Source of the DNA: Hydrogenophaga taeniospiralis
Lineage (GTDB): Bacteria; Pseudomonadota; Gammaproteobacteria; Burkholderiales; Burkholderiaceae_C
NCBI RefSeq assembly: GCF_020510445.1
Contig: NZ_JAHBAG010000001.1
Span: 4,192,501 to 4,256,500 of the forward strand
Direction of reading: 5' to 3'
DNA: 64,000 bases
Below are positions 26,614 to 38,380 of the stretch, in pieces; position 1 is the stretch's first letter; the number at the start of each line of letters is the position of its first letter. A program made the position numbers and the translations under genes. Under the pieces are notes generated by a model that did no database searches, was not told the DNA's origin, and worked only from the letters and a program-made list of their open reading frames with translations.

Positions 26614-29241
26614 ATGATTCAACTTCGGCATCTGCCGCGTGCCACCGTCAAACAAGGGTCTGCCTCAGCCCGGAGAGGCTCCTGGAAGACACTCTGCCTT
26701 TCGATCGTTGGTATCGCCCTCGGGCAACTCGCCGCCTGTGGCGGCGGAACAACAACCTCGGCGCCACCGAGCGGTCCTGAATCGTCTCTGGCTTCAGAGA
26801 AGACAGAGAAGACAGAGAAGACAGAGAAGACAGAGACGACCGCAGGCGACAGCGAAACCACGAACCAGAGGAATGCCGTCTTTGGGGCGAGCGGCTCCAA
26901 CGTGCCTCCGGCATACGGCTCACAGTGGCTGCAATACGCCAGGCGCTGGACGACCGTCAAAATGGGTGGTGGTGGTTATGTGCCCGGCATCATCTACCAC
27001 CCGACCGTGCCCAATCTGCGCTACGCCCGCACCGACGTGATGGGTGTGTACCGATGGGACCATGCCAACTCGATCTGGGTGGCGCTCACCGATCACTTCG
27101 ACCGGTCCGAGGGAGTCCACCAGGGTGCCGAAAGCATGGCTCTCGATCCGACCGACCCGAACAAGGTCTACATGACGACGATGCAGGCGGTTCAGTGGGG
27201 CAACGGGCGCCTCTACTATTCGTCCAACCAGGGTAACTCCTGGAGCCATGTCACACTGCCTTTCCCCGTCGGCGCGAACAACCAGGGCCGCGCCATCGGC
27301 GAGCGCATGATGGTCGATCCCAACGTGCCGTCCACGATCTTCTATGCCTCGCGCACGGCGGGGCTCTGGAAGAGCACGAACAGCGGCCTGAACTGGAGCC
27401 AGGTGACTTCGCTGTCGTCGCACATCATGCCGACAACGGAGATCAACAACGCCAACGGTGGCAGCCCCGTCGGCGTGGAGTTCGTGGCCTTCGACCTCTC
27501 GGTGCCCACCTCGGGCTTCACGCCCTCGGGCAGTCCGACGCAGACGATCTACGTCGGCATCGCGCCGGACTACAAGAACCTGGCCGGGCTCTCCGCGTAT
27601 CTGTACAAGTCGACCAACGGCGGCACCACCTGGTCGCCGGTGACCATCCCTTCCGCGGTCGTCACCCTGATCCGCGACGACCCCGACAACGACAACGACG
27701 TCTACATTCCGCACTTCGCGCGGGCGGCCGACGGCATGTGGTACGTGCCCTTCTCCTCCAGCTCCGGGCCGGGCAGCGGTGCGCCGTCGGCCCTGTACAA
27801 GTTCGACGGCACGAACTGGACCAAGCTGATCGGCTCTGACGACAACCCCAGCAGCTACTTCGGTGGCATCGGAGGCCTTTCGGTCCATGGCAGCGGCCCG
27901 ACGACGAAGATCGCCTTCGGCGTCTCCGGCACCTGGGGCGATGGGGGCTGGATTCAGATCGCGATGCGCTCGGCCGACGGCGGCGCCACGTGGTCCGAGT
28001 TCGGGCGCTCCGGCGACACCGGCGGCAGCCTGAACTACCACGACGCCACCGGCTACTGGGGATGGCCCGACGACCTCGAGATCGACCCCTTCAATCCAGA
28101 GCATGTCTCCTATGTGCTCGGTGGTGGCGTCGTCTCGACGACCGAAGGCTTCTCGGCGACACTCCCGCGCTGGAAGTACGACGTGAACGGTATTGAGGAG
28201 ATGGTCAACCTGGTGCTGACCGCACCACCTCCGGGCGCACCCTATGTGCTGGCCAGCGGGCATGGCGACACCGGCCTGTACGTGCACACCTCGCTGACCA
28301 CATCGCCGACACGGTCACCGACGGCGCAGCTCAGCGGCAGCGGCGGCAATGGCACCGGCATCGACATGGCCTGGAACAACCCATCCTTCATCGTGGGCGT
28401 GGGCACCTTCGACCACACGTCCAAGGGTGTGTACAGCACCAACGCCGGCCTCACCTGGACACTGTTCCCCTCCGTGCCTCCGGTGGGCAACGCGACCGGC
28501 GACGAATCGAAGGTCGCCGTCACGGCAGACGGTGGGAACATCATCTGGGCGATCAGGGGGCAGGTGCCATACTACACAACGAACCGAGGCGCCTCTTGGA
28601 CAGCCACCAACCTGCCAGCGCCGGCCGTGGCCTATCACATCGCGGCCGACCGCAGAAACCCTTTGAAGGTTTACGCCTACGAACATGGCGGCAACTTCTG
28701 GTACCCGTCGAACAGCGGGAGGTTCTACCGCTCGACCGACGGCGGCCGAACCTTCACGGTGATCGCCCGTACCTGGGCACCGAACGGAAACGGCGTCACC
28801 GGCCTGGCCGTCAATCCTTTCATGGAAGGCGACGTCTGGCTGGCGGACGCGAACAACCTGTGGCGTTCGGTCGATTCCGGCCTCACCTGGACGAAGCTGA
28901 CGGGAATGGCGACGGTGGGACCGGAGTTCACCAATCTTCACGGTGCGATCAAGGTCGCACTTGGGGCACCTGCGCCAGGATCGGTTCATTCAGCCACCGT
29001 CTATCTGGTGGGCACGATCAACGGCGTCGACGCCGTTTATCAATCCGTCGACATGGGCGCTACCTGGCTCCGCATCGACGACGATCATCACCGCTATGGT
29101 GGCGTCAACGGGATCGCGGCTGACACCAGTGTCTTCGGACGTGTCTATCTAAGGGGTCGCGGAATCAACTACAACACCAATGGCACTCAGCCAGGGGCTC
29201 GCTACAGGATTCCGCAAAAATTTTTGGACGGTCCGGCGTAG
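26614..29241 (+). CDS. GH74-like secreted glycoside hydrolase lipoprotein
   Basis: The 875-residue product resembles GH74 xyloglucan-active glycosidases, which consist of two seven-bladed propellers. The start of the domain (VKMGGGGYVPGIIYHP, then YARTDVMGVYRWD) and many repeated blades (STNGGTTW, SADGGATW, STDGGRTF, SVDSGLTW) support this. Asp141 (ARTD) and Asp552 (GHGDTG) align with the two catalytic aspartates of the family. A lipobox LAAC places a lipidated cysteine at residue 42, so export to the outer membrane is expected. Codon use and composition differ from the neighbours, suggesting acquisition. A sialidase-like role is less likely because Asp boxes alone are common in such folds. 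Confidence 0.8.
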   Translation: MIQLRHLPRATVKQGSASARRGSWKTLCLSIVGIALGQLAACGGGTTTSAPPSGPESSLASEKTEKTEKTEKTETTAGDSETTNQRNAVFGASGSNVPPAYGSQWLQYARRWTTVKMGGGGYVPGIIYHPTVPNLRYARTDVMGVYRWDHANSIWVALTDHFDRSEGVHQGAESMALDPTDPNKVYMTTMQAVQWGNGRLYYSSNQGNSWSHVTLPFPVGANNQGRAIGERMMVDPNVPSTIFYASRTAGLWKSTNSGLNWSQVTSLSSHIMPTTEINNANGGSPVGVEFVAFDLSVPTSGFTPSGSPTQTIYVGIAPDYKNLAGLSAYLYKSTNGGTTWSPVTIPSAVVTLIRDDPDNDNDVYIPHFARAADGMWYVPFSSSSGPGSGAPSALYKFDGTNWTKLIGSDDNPSSYFGGIGGLSVHGSGPTTKIAFGVSGTWGDGGWIQIAMRSADGGATWSEFGRSGDTGGSLNYHDATGYWGWPDDLEIDPFNPEHVSYVLGGGVVSTTEGFSATLPRWKYDVNGIEEMVNLVLTAPPPGAPYVLASGHGDTGLYVHTSLTTSPTRSPTAQLSGSGGNGTGIDMAWNNPSFIVGVGTFDHTSKGVYSTNAGLTWTLFPSVPPVGNATGDESKVAVTADGGNIIWAIRGQVPYYTTNRGASWTATNLPAPAVAYHIAADRRNPLKVYAYEHGGNFWYPSNSGRFYRSTDGGRTFTVIARTWAPNGNGVTGLAVNPFMEGDVWLADANNLWRSVDSGLTWTKLTGMATVGPEFTNLHGAIKVALGAPAPGSVHSATVYLVGTINGVDAVYQSVDMGATWLRIDDDHHRYGGVNGIAADTSVFGRVYLRGRGINYNTNGTQPGARYRIPQKFLDGPA
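26795..26836 (+). repeat. In-frame 9-bp tandem repeat in lipoprotein linker
   Basis: About four and a half copies of the 9-bp unit ACAGAGAAG encode EKTEKTEKTEKTET (residues 62-75). The segment links the lipidated N terminus to the catalytic domain. Copy-number change would alter linker length without shifting the frame. Confidence 0.85.
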
Positions 29242-29328
29242 CCCTCTGCGTCACAGGCTTCGCCCGAAAATGGCTCCCCGGTGCTCCAACAGGAAGGGTC
29301 GGGAAATGGTTGCTTGCACAATGCCGGC

Positions 29329-29649
29329 ATGAAAGCCCTGCTGCTCTACACCGCCACCGCGCTGGCCGAGATCGTCGGTTGTTACCTGCCCTACCTGTGG
29401 CTCAAGCAGGGCCGGTCCATCTGGCTGCTGCTGCCGGGCGCCCTCAGCCTGGCGCTGTTCGCCTGGCTGCTGACCCTGCACGACACCGCCGCCGGACGGG
29501 TGTACGCGGCCTATGGCGGGGTCTACATCGGCGTGGCCCTGCTGTGGCTGTGGGCGGTGGACCAGGTGCGGCCCACGCTGTGGGACCTGGCCGGCGCGAG
29601 CGTGGCGTTGCTCGGCATGGCCATCATCGTGATGCAGCCGCAGCGCTGA
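29329..29649 (+). CDS. YnfA family (UPF0060) membrane protein
   Basis: The 106-residue product matches the small four-helix YnfA family in length and motifs ([34 protein letters not shown]). The family resembles small multidrug transporters but has no firmly proven substrate. The ATG at 29329 is preferred to an upstream GTG because the family starts just before the first helix. It stands alone between the GH74 gene and the deaminase gene. Confidence 0.85.
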   Translation: MKALLLYTATALAEIVGCYLPYLWLKQGRSIWLLLPGALSLALFAWLLTLHDTAAGRVYAAYGGVYIGVALLWLWAVDQVRPTLWDLAGASVALLGMAIIVMQPQR

Positions 29650-29785
29650 ACCACAACGCCCTGGGCCGACGGCGAAGCGGTGCGACCGGATGGGGCGATC
29701 CGATACTCCCTATGCGCCGGACCGTATGGCGAAACCGCTGGCAACGGCGATCATGGCGGCTCATCCCGGCCACGCCTGCCAGCCC

Positions 29786-32085
<2,300 letters not shown>

Positions 32086-32163
32086 CAGGCTCTGGCGCGC
32101 CCGTGCCCGACCGAGGTGGCGGCGCGGCGCTGGCCTGCCGCGCGGGCAGGGGCGGTTTGCGGC

Positions 32164-33186
32164 TTATCCGGGCAGCGCGTCCCCGAAGAGGTCCAGCGCC
32201 GGGCCGTGCAATGCGCGCAGCAGCTCGACCGGATCGACCGCCTGCGCCAGCGAGAGCGCCCCGCTGCGCCGGTACGAGGGCGCCAGCAGACGCAGGGCGG
32301 CTTCGACCACGATGGGCGCCGTCACGGCATAGATGTCCTGCCCTCGCACGCCGGCCGTCCGGGTGAGGCCACCCTGGATGAGGCGCACCACCAGCTCGAA
32401 ACGCTGCGCCGAGCGCCCGCTCTCGTCCGCCGCCGTGGGCTGCGGCGTCGAAGCGTCGCGGATGTCGGCCAGCGCCGAACGGTTGATTAGCGAGCGGATT
32501 TCGCCGACCTTCAGGTGATGGGCCAGTGTGATGACTTCGCTGAACGGAATCTCGACCATGGCCTGCTGGCCCAGCGGTGCGGAAAACACCCAGTCGGGCA
32601 CCTCGGCCGAGGGCACAAACGGCGCCAGGTGCCCGTTTTTCACGACCAAGCGCGGCACGGTGTTGCGCTCGCCGGTCTTGCGCGTACCGGCGGTGGGCCA
32701 CCAGCGGTCCAGCGCGATGGCCACCGTGATCTCGTCAATCTCGCCGTCGCCCGCCAATGCGCTGGCCAGCAGATCGGCCAGGCCCCCATAGAAGGCCGCC
32801 GCCGGGATCACGACCTTGCCGGCCGCACGCGCCGGCGCATCGAGCTCGGTGAAACTGGCCTGTGCGCTGGGCTGCTCCGCCGTCACGTCGATGTAGTGGC
32901 AGCCGGCCCGCAACGCCGCTTGCGCCACGGGCGCCGCAGTGTCGAGAAACGGGCCCGCGCAGTTGATGACCACCGCGCATCCGGCGAAAGCCTGTTCCAG
33001 GCGGACCGGATCGTCGAGCTCGGCAACGCGCCGGGGAACTGCCTCAGGAATCGTCTCGTCGAGCCGGGCGGCGCTGCGCCCGACGGCCACCACCGACAGC
33101 CCGCGACGGAGCGCTTCATGGACGACAAATTGACCGGTGTGACCCGTGGCGCCAACCACGGCGACGCACTTGCTGATGGAATTCAT
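32164..33186 (-). CDS. Saccharopine dehydrogenase-like NAD(P)-binding protein
   Basis: The 340-residue product has an N-terminal Rossmann fold (VAVVGATGHTGQFVVHEALRRG). It continues like the saccharopine dehydrogenase NADP-binding family (VINCAGPF, AALRAGCHYIDVTAEQP). Members are reductases of uncertain substrate. The start at 33186 has AAAGGACTCCAC upstream. It is divergent from a TetR gene with two operators in the 69-bp gap, so it is very likely induced when that repressor is released. Confidence 0.8.
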   Translation of the reverse strand: MNSISKCVAVVGATGHTGQFVVHEALRRGLSVVAVGRSAARLDETIPEAVPRRVAELDDPVRLEQAFAGCAVVINCAGPFLDTAAPVAQAALRAGCHYIDVTAEQPSAQASFTELDAPARAAGKVVIPAAAFYGGLADLLASALAGDGEIDEITVAIALDRWWPTAGTRKTGERNTVPRLVVKNGHLAPFVPSAEVPDWVFSAPLGQQAMVEIPFSEVITLAHHLKVGEIRSLINRSALADIRDASTPQPTAADESGRSAQRFELVVRLIQGGLTRTAGVRGQDIYAVTAPIVVEAALRLLAPSYRRSGALSLAQAVDPVELLRALHGPALDLFGDALPG

Positions 33187-33211
33187 GTGGAGTCCTTTGA
33201 AAAACAAACGA

Positions 33212-33227
33212 TACAGACCTGTCTGTA
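33212..33227. promoter_or_regulatory. TetR operator 1
   Basis: TACAGACCTGTCTGTA has perfect 7-base arms around a CT centre, in the gap between the divergent reductase and tetR genes. Confidence 0.8.
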
Positions 33228-33237
33228 CATCAAATAC

Positions 33238-33253
33238 TACGGACAGGTCTGTA
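33238..33253. promoter_or_regulatory. TetR operator 2
   Basis: TACGGACAGGTCTGTA repeats operator 1 in inverted orientation with one arm mismatch, centred 26 bp away. It ends two bases before the tetR ATG, so bound repressor would block its own start region. Confidence 0.8.
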
Positions 33254-33255
33254 TC

Positions 33256-33936
33256 ATGTCAAGCATGTCCACGCCGACCACCCCCACTTCACCGCCAAAC
33301 CCTTCCCCCACGGGCCGCTCCGGCCCGGCGTCGAGACGCTCCGCGACGGCCGAGCCAGCACCCGAGGTCCGTGACCGCATCCTCGACACGGCATCCCGGC
33401 TGTTCTACGAGCGCGGCGTGCGCGCGGTCGGTGTCGATCTGGTCGTGCTGGAGGCGGCGGTGGCCAAGACCAGCCTGTACCGTTATTTCCCCACCAAGGA
33501 CGACCTCATCGTCGCCTTCCTGGAGCGGGAGGATCTCGAGTTCTGGGCGCAGTGGGACAGCGTGGCCCGGCGGTTCCCCGACGATCCCGCCGGTGAACTG
33601 GACGCGCACATGGGCTGGATCGGCGAACGCCTCGCCCGCTCGAACTACCGCGGCTGCCCCCAGATCAACGTGGCCGCCGAGTTCGCCGAGCAGGACCATC
33701 CGGCCCGCCAGGTGTCGCGGCGACACATGCAGGCGCTGCGGGGCCATCTGCTGGACATCGCGTGGCGGTTGAACGTCCCCCGGCCCGATGAACTCGCCGC
33801 GCAGCTCGCCGTGTTGGTGAATGGGGCCTTTGTCAGTTCGGGCCTGCTCAGCCCCGACGAAGCCACCGGCGTGCTGCGGGCGGCACTGAAGGCCCTGCTG
33901 GACGCTGCGCGGGCCGGCCAGCCGCGCCCTTCGTAG
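33256..33936 (+). CDS. TetR/AcrR-family transcriptional regulator
   Basis: The 226-residue product has a low-complexity N-terminal tail (residues 1-35) and then a TetR DNA-binding domain (RDRILDTASRLFYERGVRAVGVDLVVLEAAVAKTSLYRYF). The C-terminal ligand domain is less conserved. A second ATG nine bases later would give 223 residues. Two dyad operators just upstream argue for autorepression and control of the divergent reductase. Confidence 0.9.
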   Translation: MSSMSTPTTPTSPPNPSPTGRSGPASRRSATAEPAPEVRDRILDTASRLFYERGVRAVGVDLVVLEAAVAKTSLYRYFPTKDDLIVAFLEREDLEFWAQWDSVARRFPDDPAGELDAHMGWIGERLARSNYRGCPQINVAAEFAEQDHPARQVSRRHMQALRGHLLDIAWRLNVPRPDELAAQLAVLVNGAFVSSGLLSPDEATGVLRAALKALLDAARAGQPRPS

Positions 33937-34069
33937 CGCCCAGGGCAGACCGCCTGCGGCAGATGCAGGCGTTCGCGCTCGACACACCGGCGTCAATGGG
34001 CAACGCCGACCGGTTCGTCGATGGCGGGGTGCTCGGGCTGGAGCCACGGCGCCGGCACAATGTGGCCCC

Positions 34070-35581
34070 ATGTTCTTTGCCATCCCCCTTGCCAACAAGC
34101 CCACCTGGCACGCGCCACCCTGGATGACGGTGCTCATCATCGTCATCAACATGCTGGTGTACTGGGGCTGGCAGGCGCCGGAAGAACGGGCGGTGGAGCG
34201 CAATGCCGAGCGGTACGCCCGCAGTGGTCTGGCCGAGCTGGAGATGCCGCACTACCTCCGCCACCTGGAGGGCAAGGCCAGGCAGTCGCCCGACGAAAAA
34301 ACCCATCTGGCGATGGCCCAGGCGATGTGGAAAGACCGGGAACATGCCCTGCTGTACCAGGACATGTGGCAGGAGCCCGGCTTTCGCGAGGCCTTGCTGG
34401 CGGGCCAGGTGATCCGGGAGAGCGACCCGCAACATGCCGAGTGGCAACGGCTGCGGGCGCGGATGACGCCGTCGGAGCCCCGGCCCTTCACCCTGCGCTG
34501 GGCCCAGTACTTTGACCGGGGCTTCACGGACCGGCCGGAGACCTTGCTGACCGCCACCTTCCTGCACGGCAGCGTGGACCACCTGCTGGGCAACATGGTG
34601 TTTCTCTTTCTCTTCGGTTTCACCCTGGAAATGGCCCTGGGCCCCTGGATGTACCTGCTGCTTTACCTGCTCTGCGGACTGGGGGCTTCAGCGGTCTCGC
34701 TGTGGTCGCATGCGGGCACGCCCGGCTATGGGCTGGGCGCCTCGGGAGCGATCGCGGGGCTGATGGCCATGTACGTGGTGATGTACAAGCTGCGGCGCAT
34801 CCAGTTCTTCTACCTGCTGTTCTTCTATTTCAACTACGCCCGGTGGCCCGCGCTGGTGATGCTGCCGGTATACATGGCCCATGAGCTGCTGCAGCAGTGG
34901 CTGGGCGGCCAGGGTGTGGACTACATGGCCCACTTTGGCGGCTTGCTGAGCGGGGCCCTCTTGATGGCGGCCCTGATGGCGGTGAAGACACTCGATGCCC
35001 CCGCCAACCTGATGCCCGCCGCCGCGGCCCCCCTGTCCGACGACGAGACCCAGGTCCAGGCCAGCATCCAGCGCGCCCAGCGTCTGACCGATGAACTGAA
35101 CTACGCGGCCGCCAACCAGGCCTGGCACCGCGCCGCCCGGCTGCGGCCACGCGATCCCCAGGTGCTGGAGCCGTGGTTCGAGGTGGCGCAGCATTTCCCC
35201 GACAGCGAAGGGTTCCACGCCGCGGCCAAGCTGCTGCTGACCTTGCCCGACACCGACCACGCCGCGCGCAAGCGCACGCACGCCCACTTCCACACCTACC
35301 TGAAGCTGGCAAAACCCGGCCCGCGCCTGAGTGCCAACACGCTGGTGCATCTGGTCCCGGTCTTCGTCAAGCTGCACGCCTGGGACGACGCACAGCGGCT
35401 GGCCGGGCTGCTGCACCGGAGCACCTCGGTCCACCCCAAGTGGCCCGACACGCTCACCTTGCTGGTCAACGGCCTGACCCAGAGCAACCAGTGGGAAGCG
35501 GCCATGGGCTGGCTGCCGGCCCTTCAAGCCCACGCACCGGCGGCGCCGGTCACGCAGTTGCTGGCACAGAAACAGAAATGA
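34070..35581 (+). CDS. Rhomboid-family serine protease with C-terminal repeat domain
   Basis: The 503-residue product has an intramembrane rhomboid core. The HGSVDHLLGN segment supplies the HxxxN-type region, Ser225 lies in LGASGAIAG and His288 in YMAHFGG, forming the catalytic dyad. A long extracore segment sits between the first helix (residues 19-34) and the catalytic helices. After about residue 310 a soluble region with TPR-like helices follows (AANQAWHRAARLRPRDPQVLEPWFEVAQHFP). It would cleave membrane-anchored clients in the inner membrane; the repeat domain may recruit them. Confidence 0.88.
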   Translation: MFFAIPLANKPTWHAPPWMTVLIIVINMLVYWGWQAPEERAVERNAERYARSGLAELEMPHYLRHLEGKARQSPDEKTHLAMAQAMWKDREHALLYQDMWQEPGFREALLAGQVIRESDPQHAEWQRLRARMTPSEPRPFTLRWAQYFDRGFTDRPETLLTATFLHGSVDHLLGNMVFLFLFGFTLEMALGPWMYLLLYLLCGLGASAVSLWSHAGTPGYGLGASGAIAGLMAMYVVMYKLRRIQFFYLLFFYFNYARWPALVMLPVYMAHELLQQWLGGQGVDYMAHFGGLLSGALLMAALMAVKTLDAPANLMPAAAAPLSDDETQVQASIQRAQRLTDELNYAAANQAWHRAARLRPRDPQVLEPWFEVAQHFPDSEGFHAAAKLLLTLPDTDHAARKRTHAHFHTYLKLAKPGPRLSANTLVHLVPVFVKLHAWDDAQRLAGLLHRSTSVHPKWPDTLTLLVNGLTQSNQWEAAMGWLPALQAHAPAAPVTQLLAQKQK

Positions 35582-35585
35582 AACA

Positions 35586-35663
35586 CCCCCGCGCCGCTTC
35601 GCGTCACCCCCTCAAGGGGGCGGCACTGGCCGTCCGGCAAAGCCGGCCCGGCGGTGCCTCTGG
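35586..35663 (+). repeat. GC-rich 3'-end element, copy C
   Basis: It begins four bases after the rhomboid stop codon: CCCCC-gcgccgc, CCCCC-tcaa-GGGGG hairpin, then CCGGCAAAGCCGG and a final CTGG. Same orientation as the gene. Confidence 0.6.
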
Positions 35664-35734
35664 ATTGGACCGTTTCATGCGTCTTGGGTCGAGCGCTGCG
35701 CGGGGGAGCAGCTGGACTGAAGGCCTCAGCGCTT

Positions 35735-37096
35735 TCAGGCCGAGCGCAGGGGCGCAGCCGGCGCCGCTTCCCCCGTGTGATCCCGCAGCAGCCAGGCCAC
35801 TTCCTGGGTGCTGGCGTGTTGCGGGTGGCTCTTTCGCAGCGCGCGGTACACCGCCAGCGCCTGCTCGGTGCGGCCCTGGCCCTGGTGCAGGATGCGGGCG
35901 ATCAGTTCGTAGGCCTGCGGTATGGTGGGGTGGCGGGGGTAGCGTTTGTCGTAGCTCTTGAGCAGCGAGAAAGCCTGTTTGTCGTCCAGGCCTTTCCAGG
36001 CCAGTTGCGCCAGCTCCAGCGTGAGATCTGCCGACTCCAGCACCAGGTCGGGGGACTTGACCAAGGTCGCCGCATGCACCTGCAAGGCCTCCTGGCCCTT
36101 TTTTTCCTTGAGCAGGTTCTGGATGAACTTCTGCGTGAACCACCCCAGCGTGTCCTTCTTGTCGGTCAACAGCAGCACACGGTGGTAGCGGCGCTGGTCC
36201 GCCAGGCTGTCCGGGTTGGCGCGCTGCCAGTCGTAGGCCATGTCATGGGCCTCCGCGATCTGACCGGCGCGGATCTGCCCGGCCACTTCCGCATCGCGTT
36301 CACGGGCCAACGCGTCTCCGGAGGCACCCGCCCGGCGCGCGCCCGCGGAGTCCCCGCTCTCGGGGTCCTGCACCAGATCGATGTCCAGGTTGTCGTGGTT
36401 CTGGTACATGACGTAGCCCACCATGCTGGCACTGACCCAGGCGAAATACACCGCCACAAAAGCGATCATCGGCGCGATCAGCCCTTTGGGCGCGAGCGGC
36501 AGCAACAGCCCCCAGGCCACCGGCATGCCCATGCTCAGCAGCAGCATGAACACGCACAGCAGCAGGTAGGGCATGCCCACCGCCCCCATGGCACGGATCA
36601 GCTCCGAGGGGTTGATCGCGCTGCGAAAGCTGCAGGTCTGGATCAGCACCATCAGCGTGGCCGGCATGAGCAGGGACGAGATCACGTTGCCGATCGAGCC
36701 CAGGCCTTCGCTGGCCGAGGCCAGGATCGAGATGAGCAGCCCGTGAACCATCAACACGCCCAGGAACTTCCAGGGCAGGTTGGTCCAGGCGGGATCGCTC
36801 TGCGCGCTGTCGTAGTCCGAACTGCGCAGCAAGCCCATCGACGCCATGGCCGCCACCTTGAAGCTGTAGCGCGCCGTGGCCAGCAGAATGCCCACGACGG
36901 CGAAAAACCCGATCAGCGGGGACATGGTCACCGCGAAGGAACACAGCGACAGGAACACCGCGTACATGAGCGGCCGGGGCTGGAACGGGAACAGGAAAAA
37001 TGCGTTGAGCCGGTGCCAGAACGGCGGGATCTTCGGCGGGGACTTTGGAGCGCGGGCGCTGGTGGACGGGGCAATGGGCTGGTTGTTGGAACGCAT
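35735..37096 (-). CDS. Membrane protein with C-terminal TPR-like domain, unknown function
   Basis: The 453-residue product has a hydrophobic N-terminal half of about six membrane helices (residues 35-240, for example YAVFLSLCSFAVTMSPLIGF). A cytoplasmic-looking C-terminal half follows with helical repeat character (AHDMAYDWQRANPDSLADQRRYHRVLLL, QAFSLLKSYDKRYPRHPTIPQAYELIARIL). I do not recognise a characterised family. The ATG at 37096 is chosen; an in-frame ATG at 37120 would add eight residues. The design, membrane core plus repeat tail, parallels the convergent rhomboid gene. Confidence 0.65.
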   Translation of the reverse strand: MRSNNQPIAPSTSARAPKSPPKIPPFWHRLNAFFLFPFQPRPLMYAVFLSLCSFAVTMSPLIGFFAVVGILLATARYSFKVAAMASMGLLRSSDYDSAQSDPAWTNLPWKFLGVLMVHGLLISILASASEGLGSIGNVISSLLMPATLMVLIQTCSFRSAINPSELIRAMGAVGMPYLLLCVFMLLLSMGMPVAWGLLLPLAPKGLIAPMIAFVAVYFAWVSASMVGYVMYQNHDNLDIDLVQDPESGDSAGARRAGASGDALARERDAEVAGQIRAGQIAEAHDMAYDWQRANPDSLADQRRYHRVLLLTDKKDTLGWFTQKFIQNLLKEKKGQEALQVHAATLVKSPDLVLESADLTLELAQLAWKGLDDKQAFSLLKSYDKRYPRHPTIPQAYELIARILHQGQGRTEQALAVYRALRKSHPQHASTQEVAWLLRDHTGEAAPAAPLRSA

Positions 37097-37156
37097 GGTG
37101 GTGTGTGACAGCAGAAACATCAGGTAACAATTCCATTGTGCCTGCGGTCGGGCCAC

Positions 37157-38326
37157 CTACCCCGGCCGGTGGTCCAGCCGCCGCAACCGCACGGCGCACA
37201 GCGTGGCGACCGCCGCCAACGCGCTCGCGAGCCAGAACACGCTGGACAAGCCATACGCCGAACTCAGCACCCCGCCCCCCAGACCGCCCAGCAACCCCGG
37301 CAGGCCGTAGCCGATCACGGTGTAGAGCGCCTGCCCGCGCCCACGCAGCCGGCCGGGAAAGTGGTGCGAGAGCAGCGCGATGCAGACCGTGTGGTGCGCG
37401 GCGAAGGTGATGGAATGCAGCGCCTGCGCGGCCAGCAGCAGCGGCCACACCAGCGGCAAGCCTGCGGTCAGGCCCATGCGCAGCACCATCAGCGCGGACG
37501 CGAGCACCAGCCAGCCGGTCAGCGAGAGCAGCGGCAGCCAACGCCCCTGGGCGACGAACCAGCCGATCTCGATCAGCACCGAAACGGCCCACAAGAGGCC
37601 GATCAACGTCTTGCTGTAGCCCAGCGAGTCGAGGTAGAGCGAGAGAAAGACGTAGATGAAGATGTGCGCGAGCACGTGAAAGAACACGGCCGCGAAAAAC
37701 CAGCGCACCGCCGGCTGGCGCAGCAGCGGCCAGATGTCGGGGTGCGCGTCGTCGTGGTGCGTGGCTTCCTTGAAATCGGGCAGCAGCCACACGCTCACCA
37801 CCACGGCGGCCAGGGTCGCCAGCGTCCAGGCCGGGAAGTGGCCCATGCCAAAGCGCTCGAACCACCAGCCCGTCACCATCACGGTGATCAGGAACCCCAG
37901 CGAGCCCCAGAGCCGCACGCGGCCGTAGCGCTTCGCATCAAACGCCCCGCCCTGGCTCACCAGGTGCGCCAGCGCGGCTTCGCTCATGGGCATCATGGCG
38001 CTGGTGTGGGTGAACATGAGCAGCAGCACCACGAACAGGGCCACGCCGCCGAGCGGGAACCACAAACCGATGGACAGCAGCAGCGCCACGGTGGCGCCGT
38101 AGCGCAGCAGCTTTACGCGCTCGCCCGTGTGGTCGCTCAGCGCGCCCCAGGCGTAGGGTGCGAACAGCCGCGTGGCCGACTGCACGGAAGTGAGCACGCT
38201 GATGGCGATCAGGCTGAAGCCCAGCTCTTTGAGCCACAGCGGCAGGTAGGGGTTGAAAAAGCCGATGTGCGCGAAATAGCTGGCCGAGAGCGCGGCAAAG
38301 GGGAACAGCTGTTTGCGAGCGCTCAT
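37157..38326 (-). CDS. MFS transporter, phenylpropionate (HcaT/PPP) type
   Basis: The 389-residue product is a 12-helix major facilitator. The start (FAALSASYFAHIGFFNPYLPLWLKELGFS) and YAWGALSDHTGERVKLL in the loop between helices 2 and 3 resemble the HcaT/PPP group and related nucleoside-type carriers. Such proteins import small molecules with protons. Relation to the aromatic gene cluster at the left is possible but not shown. It follows aroC by 54 bp on the same strand, so the two may be co-transcribed. Confidence 0.82.
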   Translation of the reverse strand: MSARKQLFPFAALSASYFAHIGFFNPYLPLWLKELGFSLIAISVLTSVQSATRLFAPYAWGALSDHTGERVKLLRYGATVALLLSIGLWFPLGGVALFVVLLLMFTHTSAMMPMSEAALAHLVSQGGAFDAKRYGRVRLWGSLGFLITVMVTGWWFERFGMGHFPAWTLATLAAVVVSVWLLPDFKEATHHDDAHPDIWPLLRQPAVRWFFAAVFFHVLAHIFIYVFLSLYLDSLGYSKTLIGLLWAVSVLIEIGWFVAQGRWLPLLSLTGWLVLASALMVLRMGLTAGLPLVWPLLLAAQALHSITFAAHHTVCIALLSHHFPGRLRGRGQALYTVIGYGLPGLLGGLGGGVLSSAYGLSSVFWLASALAAVATLCAVRLRRLDHRPG

Positions 38327-38380
38327 GAATCAGCGCATGGCCCGAACGGGTGGGGTTGGCGCACGCAACGACGGTCTGAA

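Noticed and set aside
26795..26836. Possible CRISPR-like repeat
   Set aside because: The 9-bp units are contiguous with no spacers and encode an in-frame EKT linker.
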